Below, one piece after another: positions 33,239-42,597 of a DNA stretch of 64,000 nt. The DNA is taken from positions 1,860,001 through 1,924,000 of the forward strand of contig NZ_JACHVQ010000001.1 in NCBI RefSeq assembly GCF_014190805.1, read 5' to 3'. The stretch comes from Flexivirga oryzae (GTDB lineage Bacteria > Actinomycetota > Actinomycetes > Actinomycetales > Dermatophilaceae). The notes under the pieces are model-generated. The model saw nothing but the letters and a program-made list of their open reading frames with translations, ran no database searches and was not told the DNA's origin. The number at the start of each line of letters is the position of its first letter. The first letter of the stretch is position 1. The position numbers were made by a program, and so were the translations under genes.

Positions 33239-35551
33239 TCAGGACTGGCTGGTCGCCGGCGCCTCGGTGCTGCGGTGCCCGGAGCCGGTGATGCGGTAGA
33301 CGTCGAAGACGCCGTCGATCTTGCGGACCGCCTTGATGACGTGCTCCAGGTGGCTGGGGTCACCCATCTCGAAGGTGAACTTCGAGATCGCCACCCGGTT
33401 GCGGGTGGTCTGCACGGACGCCGACAGGATGTTGACGTGCTGGTCGGACAGCACCCGGGTGACATCGGACAGCAGCCGGTTGCGGTCCAGCGCCTCGACC
33501 TGCAACTGCACCAGGAAGACCGACGCGGCCGACGGCGACCACGCGACGTTGATCAGCCGCTCCGGCTGGGCCAGCAACTGCTCGGCGTTGGTGCAGTCGC
33601 GACGGTGCACGGACACGCCGTTGCCGGTCGTGACGAAACCGATGATGTCGTCGCCGGGCACCGGGGTACAGCACCGCGCCAGCTTCACCCACACGTCGTC
33701 GGTGCCGACCACGGTCACGCCCGGATCCGCGGCCGACGAACGGCGGTTGCGGCGCACCGGGTTGGTCGCCTCGGCGAGGTCCTCGGTGGTGCCCTCCTCG
33801 CCGCCGAGCATCGTGACCAGCTGCTTGACCACGTGGTCCGGTGAGACATGGCTGTCGCCGATGGCGGCATACAGGGCGTCGATGTCGTGATACTTCAGCT
33901 GCTCGGCCACCGCCGTCAGCGACTCGTGCGACATCAGCCGCTGGATGCCGAGGCCCTTCTTGCGGATCGTGCGGGCCAGTGCGTCCTTGCCGTTCTCGAT
34001 GGCCTCCTCACGACGCTCCTTGGAGAACCACTGGCGGATCTTGTTGCGCGCCCGAGGGCTCTTGACGAAATTCAGCCAGTCACGGCTCGGCCCGGCGCCG
34101 TCCGCCTTGGAGGTCAGGATCTCGACGACGTCGCCGTTCTCCAGGCGGGACTCCAGCGGCACCAGCCGGCCGTTGACCCGGCCGCCGATGGTGTGGTGGC
34201 CGACCTCGGTGTGCACGGCATACGCGAAGTCCACCGGTGTCGACCCGGCCGGCAGCCCGATGACCGAACCCTTCGGGGTGAAGACGTAGACCTCCCGCGA
34301 CCCGACGTCGAACCGCAGCGACTCCAGGAACTCCCCCGGGTCGGCGGTCTCCCGCTGCCAGTCCAGCAGCTGCCGCAGCCAGGTCATGTCGTTGACCGGG
34401 CCGGTGTCGCTGTCGGGGTCGCCGCCCTTCTTGGCGTCCTCCTTGTACTTCCAGTGCGCCGCGACACCGTATTCGGCGCGGCGGTGCATCGCGAAGGTGC
34501 GGATCTGGATCTCCACCGGCTTGCCCTGCGGCCCCATAACCGTCGTGTGCAACGACTGGTACATGTTGAACTTCGGCATCGCGATGTAGTCCTTGAACCG
34601 CCCGGGCAGGGGGCTCCACCGCGAGTGGATCGTGCCGAGCACGGCGTAACAGTCGCGCACCGACTCCACCAGCACCCGGATCGCGACGAGGTCGTAGATG
34701 TCCTCGAAGTCGCGGCCGCGCACGATCATCTTCTGGTAGACGGAGTAGTAGTGCTTGGGCCGGCCGGTGACGGTCGCCTTGATCTTGGCGGACCGCAGGT
34801 CGGCGGTGACCTGCTCCCGGACGCCGCGCAGGTACTCCTCGCGGGCCGGCGCACGGTCGGCCACCAGTCGGGCGATCTCGTCGTAGACCTTCGGATAGAG
34901 CGTGGCGAACGACAGGTCCTCCAGCTCCCACTTGATGGTGTTCATGCCGAGCCGGTGGGCCAGCGGGGCGTAGATCTCCAGCGTCTCGGTGGCCTTGCGC
35001 TGGGCGGACTCGGCCGACACATAGCGCCAGGTGCGCGCGTTGTGCAGCCGGTCGGCGAGCTTGATGACCAGCACCCGGATGTCCTTGGCCATCGCGATGA
35101 CCATCTTGCGGACCGTCTCGGCCTGCGCGGCGTCGCCGTAGGTGACCTTGTCCAGTTTGGTGACACCGTCGACCAGCATGGCGATCTCGTCGCCGAACTC
35201 CTCGGTCAACTGCTGCAGGCTGTATGGCGTGTCCTCCACCGTGTCGTGCAGCAGCGCCGCGGCGAGCGTCGGTGGCGTCATACCCAGCTCGGCCAGGATC
35301 GTGGCGACGGCGAGCGGGTGGGTGATGTAGGGGTCGCCGGACTTGCGCAGTTGGCCGCGGTGGGCCGTCTCCGCGACCGAGTAGGCGCGGTCGATGACCG
35401 CCAGGTCGGCCTTCGGGTGCGTGGCGCGGACGATGGCGAGCAGCGGCTCGATCTCGCGGTTGGTGCTCGGGCGGGGAGCACCGAAGCGGACGAGCCGGGC
35501 ACGCACCCGGGAGGCACCCGACGGATTGCTGGTGCGCTCGTCCTGGCTCAT
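33239..35551 (-). CDS. relA: Bifunctional (p)ppGpp synthetase/hydrolase
   Basis: Makes and degrades the stringent-response alarmone. The HD hydrolase domain has AALLHDTVEDT and LADRLHNARTW. The synthetase has GRPKHYYSVYQKM, YDLVAIRVLV and VEIQIRT. The TGS domain has EVYVFTPKGSVIGLPAGSTP. A conserved Cys pair lies in KLARCCTPVPGDDIIGF, and a C-terminal ACT domain starts at FLVQLQVEALDRNRLLSDVT. 770 aa, normal for Rel of actinobacteria, with both active sites intact. ATG start 35551. Confidence 0.97.
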   Translation of the reverse strand: MSQDERTSNPSGASRVRARLVRFGAPRPSTNREIEPLLAIVRATHPKADLAVIDRAYSVAETAHRGQLRKSGDPYITHPLAVATILAELGMTPPTLAAALLHDTVEDTPYSLQQLTEEFGDEIAMLVDGVTKLDKVTYGDAAQAETVRKMVIAMAKDIRVLVIKLADRLHNARTWRYVSAESAQRKATETLEIYAPLAHRLGMNTIKWELEDLSFATLYPKVYDEIARLVADRAPAREEYLRGVREQVTADLRSAKIKATVTGRPKHYYSVYQKMIVRGRDFEDIYDLVAIRVLVESVRDCYAVLGTIHSRWSPLPGRFKDYIAMPKFNMYQSLHTTVMGPQGKPVEIQIRTFAMHRRAEYGVAAHWKYKEDAKKGGDPDSDTGPVNDMTWLRQLLDWQRETADPGEFLESLRFDVGSREVYVFTPKGSVIGLPAGSTPVDFAYAVHTEVGHHTIGGRVNGRLVPLESRLENGDVVEILTSKADGAGPSRDWLNFVKSPRARNKIRQWFSKERREEAIENGKDALARTIRKKGLGIQRLMSHESLTAVAEQLKYHDIDALYAAIGDSHVSPDHVVKQLVTMLGGEEGTTEDLAEATNPVRRNRRSSAADPGVTVVGTDDVWVKLARCCTPVPGDDIIGFVTTGNGVSVHRRDCTNAEQLLAQPERLINVAWSPSAASVFLVQLQVEALDRNRLLSDVTRVLSDQHVNILSASVQTTRNRVAISKFTFEMGDPSHLEHVIKAVRKIDGVFDVYRITGSGHRSTEAPATSQS

Positions 35552-35607
35552 GAACCGAGTGTAGTGGCGCGAGCAGTGTGCTCCGGAAAGGTGGTCGTGA
35601 GGCGTGG

Positions 35608-36144
35608 TCAGTCGACCAAGATGGCGCGGACCTCGCGGCCGGGCAGCCGGTCGCGGCCACCCAGGAAGCTCAGCTCCAGCAGCATCTCCAGCCCGACCAC
35701 CTGCGCGCCGGCGCCCTCCACCAGGTCGCAGGCGGCGGCCGCGGTGCCGCCGGTGGCGAGCACGTCGTCGACCAGGAGTACGCGATGGCCCGCGGTGAAC
35801 GCGTCGGTGGTGACCTCGATGGTGGCGGTGCCGTACTCCAGGTCGTAGGAGCGGGCGTGGGTGTCACCCGGCAGCTTGCCCGCCTTGCGGATCGGGACGA
35901 ACCCCAGACCCATCCGCAGCGCGAGCGGCGCGCCGATGATGAAGCCGCGGGCCTCGACCCCGGCCACGACGTCGACCTGACCGGCCCACCGGGCGGCGAT
36001 GTCCGCCAGGACCACGTCGAAGGCGGCAGGGTCGCGGAACAACGGTGTCAGATCCTTGAACATCACACCGGGTTTGGGGAAGTCGGCGACCTCCCGGGTG
36101 TGCGCAGCGAGGATCCCGGCCGCGGTGGCCGACGCGGTGGTCAC
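35608..36144 (-). CDS. apt: Adenine phosphoribosyltransferase
   Basis: Salvages adenine to AMP using PRPP. The PRPP loop is VLLVDDVLATGGT, the adenine-site region is FPKPGVMFKDLTPLF, and GVEARGFIIGAPLAL is also family-specific. 178 aa. GTG start 36144, three bases after secF. The secF-apt-relA order is an actinobacterial constant. Confidence 0.96.
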   Translation of the reverse strand: MTTASATAAGILAAHTREVADFPKPGVMFKDLTPLFRDPAAFDVVLADIAARWAGQVDVVAGVEARGFIIGAPLALRMGLGFVPIRKAGKLPGDTHARSYDLEYGTATIEVTTDAFTAGHRVLLVDDVLATGGTAAAACDLVEGAGAQVVGLEMLLELSFLGGRDRLPGREVRAILVD

Positions 36145-36147
36145 CGC

Positions 36148-37311
36148 TCAGTCCTCCGAACGCTTGGCCAGCGGGTGGATCTCGCGGCGACGCGTCTTGG
36201 TCGCCATCGCGGCCGCGGCGGCCTTGGCGCGCTCCGGCTCGATGACACCGGACGCCGACTCACCCGGGGTGTGCTGGTCGCGGGTGCCGCTCTTGGCCAG
36301 GACGCTCGCCTGGCTCGCCTGGTAGGCCTTGGCGCGCCGGTCCAGCTCCTTGATGACCGGCTCCCGGTGGCGCAGCGACACCAGCAACGGCGTCGCGATG
36401 AAGATCGAGGAGTAGGTGCCGACGGCGATACCGAAGAACAGCGCGACCGCGAGGTCGAGCAGCGTGCCCGGACCGAGCAGGAAGATGCCGACGACCATGA
36501 TCGCGGTGATCGGCAGCAGCGCGACGACCGAGGTGTTGATCGACCGGACCAGCGTCTGGTTGACGGCGTAGTTGGCCGCCTGCGCATAGGTGCGGTTGCC
36601 GGTCTTGATCGCCTCGTCGGTGTTCTCCCGGACCTTGTCGAACACCACCACGGTGTCGTAGATCGAGTAACCCAGGATGGTGAGGAAGCCGATCATGGTG
36701 GCCGGCGAGATCTCGATGCCGGTCAGCGCGTAGATGCCGACGGTGAAGAACAGGTCGTGCACCAGCGCGACGAGCGCGGCCGCGGCCATGGTCCAGGTGC
36801 GGAAGTAGACCGACAGCAGGATCGCGAGCAGTAACAGGAAGACGATCAGCGCCTGGATCGCCTTGTGGGTGACCGAGCTACCCCAGGACGGCCCGATGAA
36901 CTGGGACGTCACCGACTTCTCTTTGACCCCGAACTCCTTGGCCAGCGCCCGCGCCACCTTGTCGGTGTCGGGCAACGTGCCGTTGCCGAGCTTCTTGGAC
37001 TCGACGATCACCGTCGTCGTGCCGGCCGAACTCCCGGTGGTGACCTCGAGGTTCGCGTCGCTGCCGACCGCGGCCTTGACCGCGTCGTGCGCCCGCTGGT
37101 CGAAGTTGCTGCTGTTGCTGACGTCGGCGACCGAGACCTGCGAACCGCCCTTGAACTCGAGGCTGAAGTTGAGCCCGCGGCCGAAGAGACCCACCGCCGC
37201 GATGATCAGCAGGATGCCGGTCAGGACGTACCAGGTGCGCCGGCGACCGATGAAGTTGACCTGCCGGCGACCGGTGAACAGGTCGTTACCGAACTGCGCG
37301 AAGCTGGCCAT
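36148..37311 (-). CDS. secF: Protein translocase subunit SecF
   Basis: RND-type subunit that uses proton-motive force to finish Sec export. TM1 is TWYVLTGILLIIAAVGLF, followed by the periplasmic FSLEFKGGSQ motif. Five C-terminal helices follow with IGYS-type signature ATMIGFLTILGYSIYDTVVVFDKVRE. A basic cytoplasmic tail ends KTRRREIHPLAKRSED. 387 aa. ATG 37311 overlaps the secD stop as TGATG. Confidence 0.96.
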   Translation of the reverse strand: MASFAQFGNDLFTGRRQVNFIGRRRTWYVLTGILLIIAAVGLFGRGLNFSLEFKGGSQVSVADVSNSSNFDQRAHDAVKAAVGSDANLEVTTGSSAGTTTVIVESKKLGNGTLPDTDKVARALAKEFGVKEKSVTSQFIGPSWGSSVTHKAIQALIVFLLLLAILLSVYFRTWTMAAAALVALVHDLFFTVGIYALTGIEISPATMIGFLTILGYSIYDTVVVFDKVRENTDEAIKTGNRTYAQAANYAVNQTLVRSINTSVVALLPITAIMVVGIFLLGPGTLLDLAVALFFGIAVGTYSSIFIATPLLVSLRHREPVIKELDRRAKAYQASQASVLAKSGTRDQHTPGESASGVIEPERAKAAAAAMATKTRRREIHPLAKRSED

Positions 37312-39347
37312 CAGGCCTCCCCTCCTCGGGTGGCGGTCGCGGCTCCCGCGGCTGCCTTGCGGTCGGCGATCGTCACGCGACCGCGGCCGGCATACGTCAC
37401 ACCGCGGGCACCCAGCCGATCCGGATCGAAACCGGACCACTTGTGCCCGCCACCGAAGAACTTGGTGCGTGCCAGCAGGGTCAGCACCGGGTGGGTGAAC
37501 ATCATGACGACGCCGATGTCGACCACCGTGGACAACCCGAGGGTGAAGGCGAACGCCTTGACGTTGTCCTCACTGAGCACGTACAGCACGGCGGAGGCGA
37601 GGAAGTTGACCATGTCCGAGATGATGATCGTGCGTCGGGCACGTGCCCATCCGGTCTCGACCGCGGCCCGCAGGGGCCGCCCGGATCTGACTTCGTCTCT
37701 CACCCGCTCGAAGTAGACGATGAAACTGTCGGCGGTGATACCGATCGACACGATCAGACCGGTGACACCGGCCATGGTGAGACGGAAGCCGGCCGTCGTG
37801 CCGAGCAGCACCACCAGGCCGTAGCTGAAGACCCCGGCGACACAGAGCGACGCCACGGTGACGAAGCCGAGCATGCGGTACTGCAGCAGCGAGTAGACCA
37901 CCACGAGCAGCAGGCCGATGACACCCGCGAGGATGCCCTTCTGCAGCTGGTCGGTGCCGACCTGGGGACTGACCTGGCTGGAGGTCAGCTCCTTGAAGGA
38001 GAACGGGAGGGCGCCGTACTTCAGCTGGTTGGCCAGGGTCTTGGCGCTGGACTCGGTGAAGTTACCGGTGATCTGCGCCTGCCCGTCGGTGATCACCGAC
38101 GACGTGCCCGGCGCCGTGATCACGCCGCCGTCCATGGTGATCGCGAAGCGGTTCTGGTCCGACTGGTAGGTGTAGCCCATCAGCCGCTCGGTGACCTTCG
38201 CGAACTCCGCCTTGCCCTTGCTGTCCAGCGTCAGGTTGACGGCGATCTCGCTGGTCAGGACACCTTGCGTGTTCGTCGTGTTGCCCCAGGAGGCGCCGCT
38301 CAGTTCCTTACCGGTGATCTCCACCGGTCCCATCAGGAACTTGGTCGTGTCACTGCACCCGACGTTCGCCTGGTCCTGCGGCGCCTGGGCCGCGACCTCA
38401 CGCCACTTCTCGATCGACGGCGTGCCCTTCGCGTGTTGCGCGGCGGTGCACGGGAACGCGGAGAACAGCTGCGCGTAGGTCTCGCCGGCCGTGGCCATCC
38501 CGTTGTCGACCCAGACCTTGTCGACCGGCAGATTGCCCCAGGCGGTGTCGCTGGCCGAGGTCGGTTCGGGACGGGCGCCGGGCAGCTGCCGCTGCGGCTC
38601 GGTCGACGTCGGGCTGGGCGTCGCAGTGCTGGACGGGGCCGAGGACGCCTTCGCCGACGACGACGCCGACGAGGAGGCCTTCGCCGACGAGGACGCTGCC
38701 GATGACGACGACGCGGTGGAGGACGGCGACTTCGTGTCGGCCAGGAACGCCTGCGGCAGCACGTCGTTCGCGCCCGACGCGGTGGAACTCGCGGTCGATG
38801 ACGCGGAGCCGGCCTTCGACGTCGACGAACTCACGGACGTCTTGCCGGACGCGCTCGACGAGGCGGGGCTGCTCGACGACGCCGTCGACGAGCTCGACGA
38901 ACTCGACGTGGCGGTCGGCGTGGGGGTGGCCACCGGCAGCTGCTGGGTCTGGATCACCGCCCGGAACGCCAGCTGCGACGACTGCGCCAGCGAGTCGAGG
39001 GTCGCCTGGGTCGGGTTGCCCGGCAGCGACACCACGATCAGCTTGTTGTTCAGGGTGGAGACCTGGGCCTCGGACACACCGTTGCCGTTGACGCGATTGC
39101 GGATGATGTCGACCGCCTGGCTCACCTGACCGGCGTTGACCTTCTGTCCCTTGCCGACGATCGGTTGCAGGGTGATCTGACGGCCGCCCTCGAGGTCGAG
39201 GCCGAGCAGCGGGACCCACTTGCCCTTCGGGTGCGCCCACTGCGAGGCGGCGGCGATGCCGCCATACAACGCCAGGACCAGCAACAACAGAATGGCCAGG
39301 ACCCGCCGGGGATTCACCCCTGCGGAACGACGTGCTCGGGTTGCCAC
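37311..39347 (-). CDS. secD: Protein translocase subunit SecD with a Ser/Ala-rich insertion
   Basis: Works with SecF in export. N-terminal TM LAILLLLVLALYGGIAAA, then LGLDLEGGRQITLQP (the D1 motif). The C-terminal TM block holds GTDQLQKGILAGVIGLLLVVVY and VTGLIVSIGITADSFIVYFERVRDE. 678 aa, longer than usual because residues about 141-250 are low-complexity Ser/Ala/Thr sequence inside the periplasmic P1 region. GTG start 39347 directly follows the yajC stop. Confidence 0.95.
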   Translation of the reverse strand: MATRARRSAGVNPRRVLAILLLLVLALYGGIAAASQWAHPKGKWVPLLGLDLEGGRQITLQPIVGKGQKVNAGQVSQAVDIIRNRVNGNGVSEAQVSTLNNKLIVVSLPGNPTQATLDSLAQSSQLAFRAVIQTQQLPVATPTPTATSSSSSSSTASSSSPASSSASGKTSVSSSTSKAGSASSTASSTASGANDVLPQAFLADTKSPSSTASSSSAASSSAKASSSASSSAKASSAPSSTATPSPTSTEPQRQLPGARPEPTSASDTAWGNLPVDKVWVDNGMATAGETYAQLFSAFPCTAAQHAKGTPSIEKWREVAAQAPQDQANVGCSDTTKFLMGPVEITGKELSGASWGNTTNTQGVLTSEIAVNLTLDSKGKAEFAKVTERLMGYTYQSDQNRFAITMDGGVITAPGTSSVITDGQAQITGNFTESSAKTLANQLKYGALPFSFKELTSSQVSPQVGTDQLQKGILAGVIGLLLVVVYSLLQYRMLGFVTVASLCVAGVFSYGLVVLLGTTAGFRLTMAGVTGLIVSIGITADSFIVYFERVRDEVRSGRPLRAAVETGWARARRTIIISDMVNFLASAVLYVLSEDNVKAFAFTLGLSTVVDIGVVMMFTHPVLTLLARTKFFGGGHKWSGFDPDRLGARGVTYAGRGRVTIADRKAAAGAATATRGGEA

Positions 39348-39695
39348 CTATTCGGCCTTCGTCTCGGGGGTCTGGTCGTCGTGCTTGTCGAGGTCGACCG
39401 CGTTCGGTGCGTCGTCCTCGTCGGGCTGCTGGCGAGCACCGCCCTGGCCGGTCACGTGCTCACGCGGCATGATCGCGCGCCGTACGAAACGTACCTGCAC
39501 ACCTGGGGAGACCTCGATGCTCCCCTCCTCGTCGTCGAGGGCGACCAGGGTGCCGAGCAGACCGGAGGTCGTGCTGACCTCCTGCCCCACCTCGATCTGG
39601 TCCTGCGCCGACCGCATCTGCTGCTGACGCCTGCGCTGGGTCCAGAAGAGCCAGGCGATCAACAGCAGGGGCACGACAAGAATCAGCGTGCCCAT
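39348..39695 (-). CDS. yajC: Preprotein translocase subunit YajC
   Basis: Small accessory subunit of SecDF. One N-terminal TM helix (LILVVPLLLIAWLFWTQRRRQQQM), then VGQEVSTTSGLLGTLVALDD and SIEVSPGVQVRFVRRAI, the conserved YajC beta domain. An acidic tail follows. 115 aa. Confidence 0.93.
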   Translation of the reverse strand: MGTLILVVPLLLIAWLFWTQRRRQQQMRSAQDQIEVGQEVSTTSGLLGTLVALDDEEGSIEVSPGVQVRFVRRAIMPREHVTGQGGARQQPDEDDAPNAVDLDKHDDQTPETKAE

Positions 39696-39826
39696 CGCCG
39701 CTCCAGTGCATACATCGAAAAGTCAGTCCTTGAGATCGGGTCCGGTCGGGGCAGCGCAAGGCGGCCGACGGGTGAGTCTAAGTGAGTAACGTCGCCGACG
39801 GGTGGTCGGGTTCCGCCCGTGTCGGA

Positions 39827-40960
39827 TCAGCCGCCGAATCGACCGCCGCCCTCGTCCTCCAAAGGCAAGGGTATGGCGCTCGGCGCCGCCGTGGGTGGCG
39901 CGGTGAGCCCGAGATGTTCCCAGGCGAGCGGCGCAGCGGCCCGGCCGCGCGGGGTGCGCACGAGGTAACCCTCCCGGACCAGGTAGGGCTCGGACACCGT
40001 CTCGACCGTGTCCGGCTCCTCGCCGACCGCGACCGCGAGCGTCGACAGCCCGACCGGACCGCCGCCGAACCGGCGGCACAACGCTTCGAGCACCGCGCGG
40101 TCCAACCGGTCCAGACCGCTCTTGTCGACGTCGAACAACGCCAGCGCCGCCTGCGCGGCGTCCCGGTCGAGCACGCCGGTCCCGTGCACCTGGGCGTAGT
40201 CACGGACCCGGCGCAGCAACCGGTTGGCGATGCGGGGCGTGCCGCGGGAACGACCGGCGATCTCGGTGATGCCCTGGTGGGTGGAGTCGATGCCGAGCAG
40301 CGTGGCGTTGCGGGTGAGGATCTGCGCCAGGTCGTCGGCGCTGTAGAAGTCCAGGTGCCCGGTGAAACCGAACCGGTCGCGCAACGGGGCCGGGAGCAGA
40401 CCCGCCCGGGTGGTCGCGCCGACCACCGTGAACGGCGGCAGCTCCAGGGGTATGGCGGTGGCGCCCGGCCCCTTGCCGACGACCACGTCGACCCGGAAGT
40501 CCTCCATCGCCAGGTAGAGCATCTCCTCGGCGGGCCTGGCCATCCGGTGGATCTCGTCCAGGAACAGCACCTCGCCCTCGGCGAGCGAGGAGAGGATGGC
40601 AGCCAGGTCGCCCGCGTGCTGGATCGCCGGGCCGCTGGTGATGCGGATCGGCTGCTCCAGCTCCGCGGCGATGATCATCGCCAGCGACGTCTTGCCGAGT
40701 CCGGGCGGCCCGGACAGCAGCACGTGGTCGGGCGGGCGCTGCCGGCGGCGGGCCGCCTCCAGGACGAGGCTGAGCTGGTCGCGCACCCGCGGCTGGCCGG
40801 GGAAGTCGGCCAGTCGCTTGGGACGCAGCGCCGCCTCGACGCGGCGCTCCTCCTCATCCCCTCCGGGGTCGACGATGCGCGCGGAGGCGTCATACGACCC
40901 GTCACTCTCGCGTTCCTCCATGGCGTCCATGATGCCGTCGGCGGTCATGTGTGCCGTCAC
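39827..40960 (-). CDS. ruvB: Holliday junction branch-migration helicase RuvB
   Basis: AAA+ motor driving branch migration with RuvA. LRPKRLADFPGQ opens the conserved part. Walker A is GPPGLGKTS, Walker B LFLDEIHRM, sensor 1 GATTRAGLLPAPLRDRFGF, and RGTPRIANRLLRRVRDYA follows. A winged helix (EPYLVREGYLVRTPRGRAA) ends the conserved part. 377 aa; GTG 40960 overlaps the ruvA stop as GTGA, and ATG 40948 is an alternative. Confidence 0.97.
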   Translation of the reverse strand: MTAHMTADGIMDAMEERESDGSYDASARIVDPGGDEEERRVEAALRPKRLADFPGQPRVRDQLSLVLEAARRRQRPPDHVLLSGPPGLGKTSLAMIIAAELEQPIRITSGPAIQHAGDLAAILSSLAEGEVLFLDEIHRMARPAEEMLYLAMEDFRVDVVVGKGPGATAIPLELPPFTVVGATTRAGLLPAPLRDRFGFTGHLDFYSADDLAQILTRNATLLGIDSTHQGITEIAGRSRGTPRIANRLLRRVRDYAQVHGTGVLDRDAAQAALALFDVDKSGLDRLDRAVLEALCRRFGGGPVGLSTLAVAVGEEPDTVETVSEPYLVREGYLVRTPRGRAAAPLAWEHLGLTAPPTAAPSAIPLPLEDEGGGRFGG

Positions 40961-41553
40961 CGCCCGAGTTCGCGCAGTGCGGCACGCAGCAGCGCGGACA
41001 CGTCGGTGACGGCCGGGTCGGCGGCGGACACCTTGGCGACCGCGTCGTCGGCCTGCTTGGCCGACCAGCCGAGTCCGATGAGGGCCTCGCTGACCTGGCC
41101 GTGGCTGCTGCCGGACGGCGCTGCCGGCGTGTCGTGGGTGCCTGCGCCCACGACGGGGCCGACCTTGTCCTTCAGCTCCAGCACGATGCGTTCGGCGCCC
41201 TTCTTGCCGATGCCGGGCGTTTTGACCAGGGCGGCGACGTCGCCGCCGGCGATGGCGGCCCGGATCTGGTCGGGGCTGGCGACGGCGAGCATGGCCAGCG
41301 CGATCCGCGGGCCGACCCCGCTGACCGTCTGCACCAGCTCGAACAGGTCGCGTTCGTCGGCGGTGCTGAAGCCGTAGAGCGTGAGCGCGTCCTCGCGCAC
41401 CACGAGCGTGGTCGACAGCGACGCCTCTCCCCCGGGCCGCAGCGCGGCGGCGGTGCCCGGCGTGGTGTGGGTCAGCAGCCCGACCCCGCCGACCTCGACA
41501 ACGACCTGGTCGAGCCCGACGTGCAGCACCGTGCCGCGCAGCGTGGCGATCAT
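40957..41553 (-). CDS. ruvA: Holliday junction DNA helicase RuvA
   Basis: Binds four-way junctions. The OB-fold N-terminus is MIATLRGTVLHVGLDQVVVEVGG. The double HhH domain holds TVSGVGPRIALAMLA and TPGIGKKGAERIVLELKDK. Domain III is ALIGLGWSAKQADDAVAKV, which contacts RuvB. 198 aa. ATG 41553 overlaps the ruvC stop as ATGA. Confidence 0.97.
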   Translation of the reverse strand: MIATLRGTVLHVGLDQVVVEVGGVGLLTHTTPGTAAALRPGGEASLSTTLVVREDALTLYGFSTADERDLFELVQTVSGVGPRIALAMLAVASPDQIRAAIAGGDVAALVKTPGIGKKGAERIVLELKDKVGPVVGAGTHDTPAAPSGSSHGQVSEALIGLGWSAKQADDAVAKVSAADPAVTDVSALLRAALRELGR

Positions 41554-42083
41554 CGGCGGGCTCCGGCGGCAGCGCGCTGCCTGGCGACGGCGGCCGCGAT
41601 GCGGTCCTGGGCGCCTCCCCGCCATACCTGGCAGATGGCGATGGCCAGCGCGTCTGCGGCGTCGGCAGGTTTGGGTGCGGTGTCCAGCCGCAGGATGCGG
41701 GTGACCATCGAGGTGACCTGCGCCTTGTCGGCGCGCCCGTTGCCCGTCACCGACGCCTTCACCTCGCTCGGCGTGTGCAGCGCGAGCGGCAGCCCGCGCC
41801 GGGCCGCCGCGAGCATCGGTATGGCGGAGGCCTGGGCGGTGCCCATGATCCCCTTGATGTTGGCCTTGGCGAAGACGCGCTCCACCGCGACCGAGTCGGG
41901 CTCGTAGCGCTCCATCCACTCGTCGATCTCGGTCTGCAGGCTGAGCAGCCGCTCGGCCGGGTCGTCGGTGACGGGCGTGCGCACGACGCCGACCGCGACC
42001 ATCCGCACCGGCTGCCCGATGCCTCCCTCGACGACGCCGAGACCGCACCGGGTCAGGCCGGGGTCGACTCCGAGCACTCGCAC
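41550..42083 (-). CDS. ruvC: Crossover junction endodeoxyribonuclease RuvC
   Basis: Resolves Holliday junctions. The RNase H-like acidic residues are Asp7 in VLGVDPGLTRCG, Glu in VAVERVFAKANIKG, and the Asp pair in KPADAADALAIAICQ. 177 aa. GTG start 42083. First gene of the ruvCAB-yajC-secDF-apt-relA run. The usual upstream neighbour yebC is displaced by 2.7 kb of inserted genes. Confidence 0.96.
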   Translation of the reverse strand: MRVLGVDPGLTRCGLGVVEGGIGQPVRMVAVGVVRTPVTDDPAERLLSLQTEIDEWMERYEPDSVAVERVFAKANIKGIMGTAQASAIPMLAAARRGLPLALHTPSEVKASVTGNGRADKAQVTSMVTRILRLDTAPKPADAADALAIAICQVWRGGAQDRIAAAVARQRAAAGARR

Positions 42084-42320
42084 AGTGGGGCAGCTCCTTC
42101 GGGACGGTGGTCCGACATATGTTCGGTCGTCGTCAGCTTAGGCGGGAGCGTCGTCATACCCGCGAAGGTGGGCGCGGCGAGTCGCTCGGGCCATCACCTG
42201 CGCTGCGTGATCCGGCAGTTCACGTGCCGGGACGAGACCATGCGTCTCGGACCGGCCATGCACGCCGCCGTTCCGGTAGGCGATCTCATGTGGCACGGTC
42301 TGGTTGCTCGACCGACCAGA

Positions 42321-42348
42321 ACCGGTTATACCCGGTTATATTTGAGTC
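42321..42348 (+). promoter_or_regulatory. Promoter/operator of the MazEF-type module: tandem CCGGTTATA repeats
   Basis: ACCGGTTATACCCGGTTATA (42321-42340) holds two direct CCGGTTATA units ten bases apart, ending eight bases before the antitoxin ATG. The second overlaps a TATATT-like -10. Ribbon-helix-helix antitoxins bind such repeats to repress their own operon. Confidence 0.55.
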
Positions 42349-42597
42349 ATGAAGACTGCCATCTCCGTACCGGACGAGACCTTCGACCGTGCGTCGCGTC
42401 GTGCGAAGGAGCTCGGCCTCAGCCGCTCACAGTTCTTTACGCGCGCCGCTGTCAACTACCTTGACGAACTCGACGCGCACTCGGTGACGCAGCAGATCGA
42501 CGCGGCATTGGCTCATTGCAGCGGGTCGGACGAATCCAATGCAGCTGCCGTTGAGGCAGCGCATGGAGTCCTCCGCAATTCGGACGACGAGTGGTGA
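42349..42597 (+). CDS. mazE: Ribbon-helix-helix antitoxin (MazE-type)
   Basis: 82 aa. MKTAISVPDETFDRASRRAK is a ribbon-helix-helix N-terminus, and LGLSRSQFFTRAAVNYLDEL is the second helix pair. The C-terminal tail (SDESNAAAVEAAHGVLRN) would wrap the toxin. It overlaps the toxin start by seven bases. Lower GC than neighbours, and the cassette stands between ruvC and yebC, consistent with transfer. Confidence 0.85.
   Translation: MKTAISVPDETFDRASRRAKELGLSRSQFFTRAAVNYLDELDAHSVTQQIDAALAHCSGSDESNAAAVEAAHGVLRNSDDEW

Noticed and set aside
33848..35848. 666-aa plus-strand frame opposite relA
   Set aside because: Antisense to an intact relA with all its motifs; composition is that of a shadow frame.
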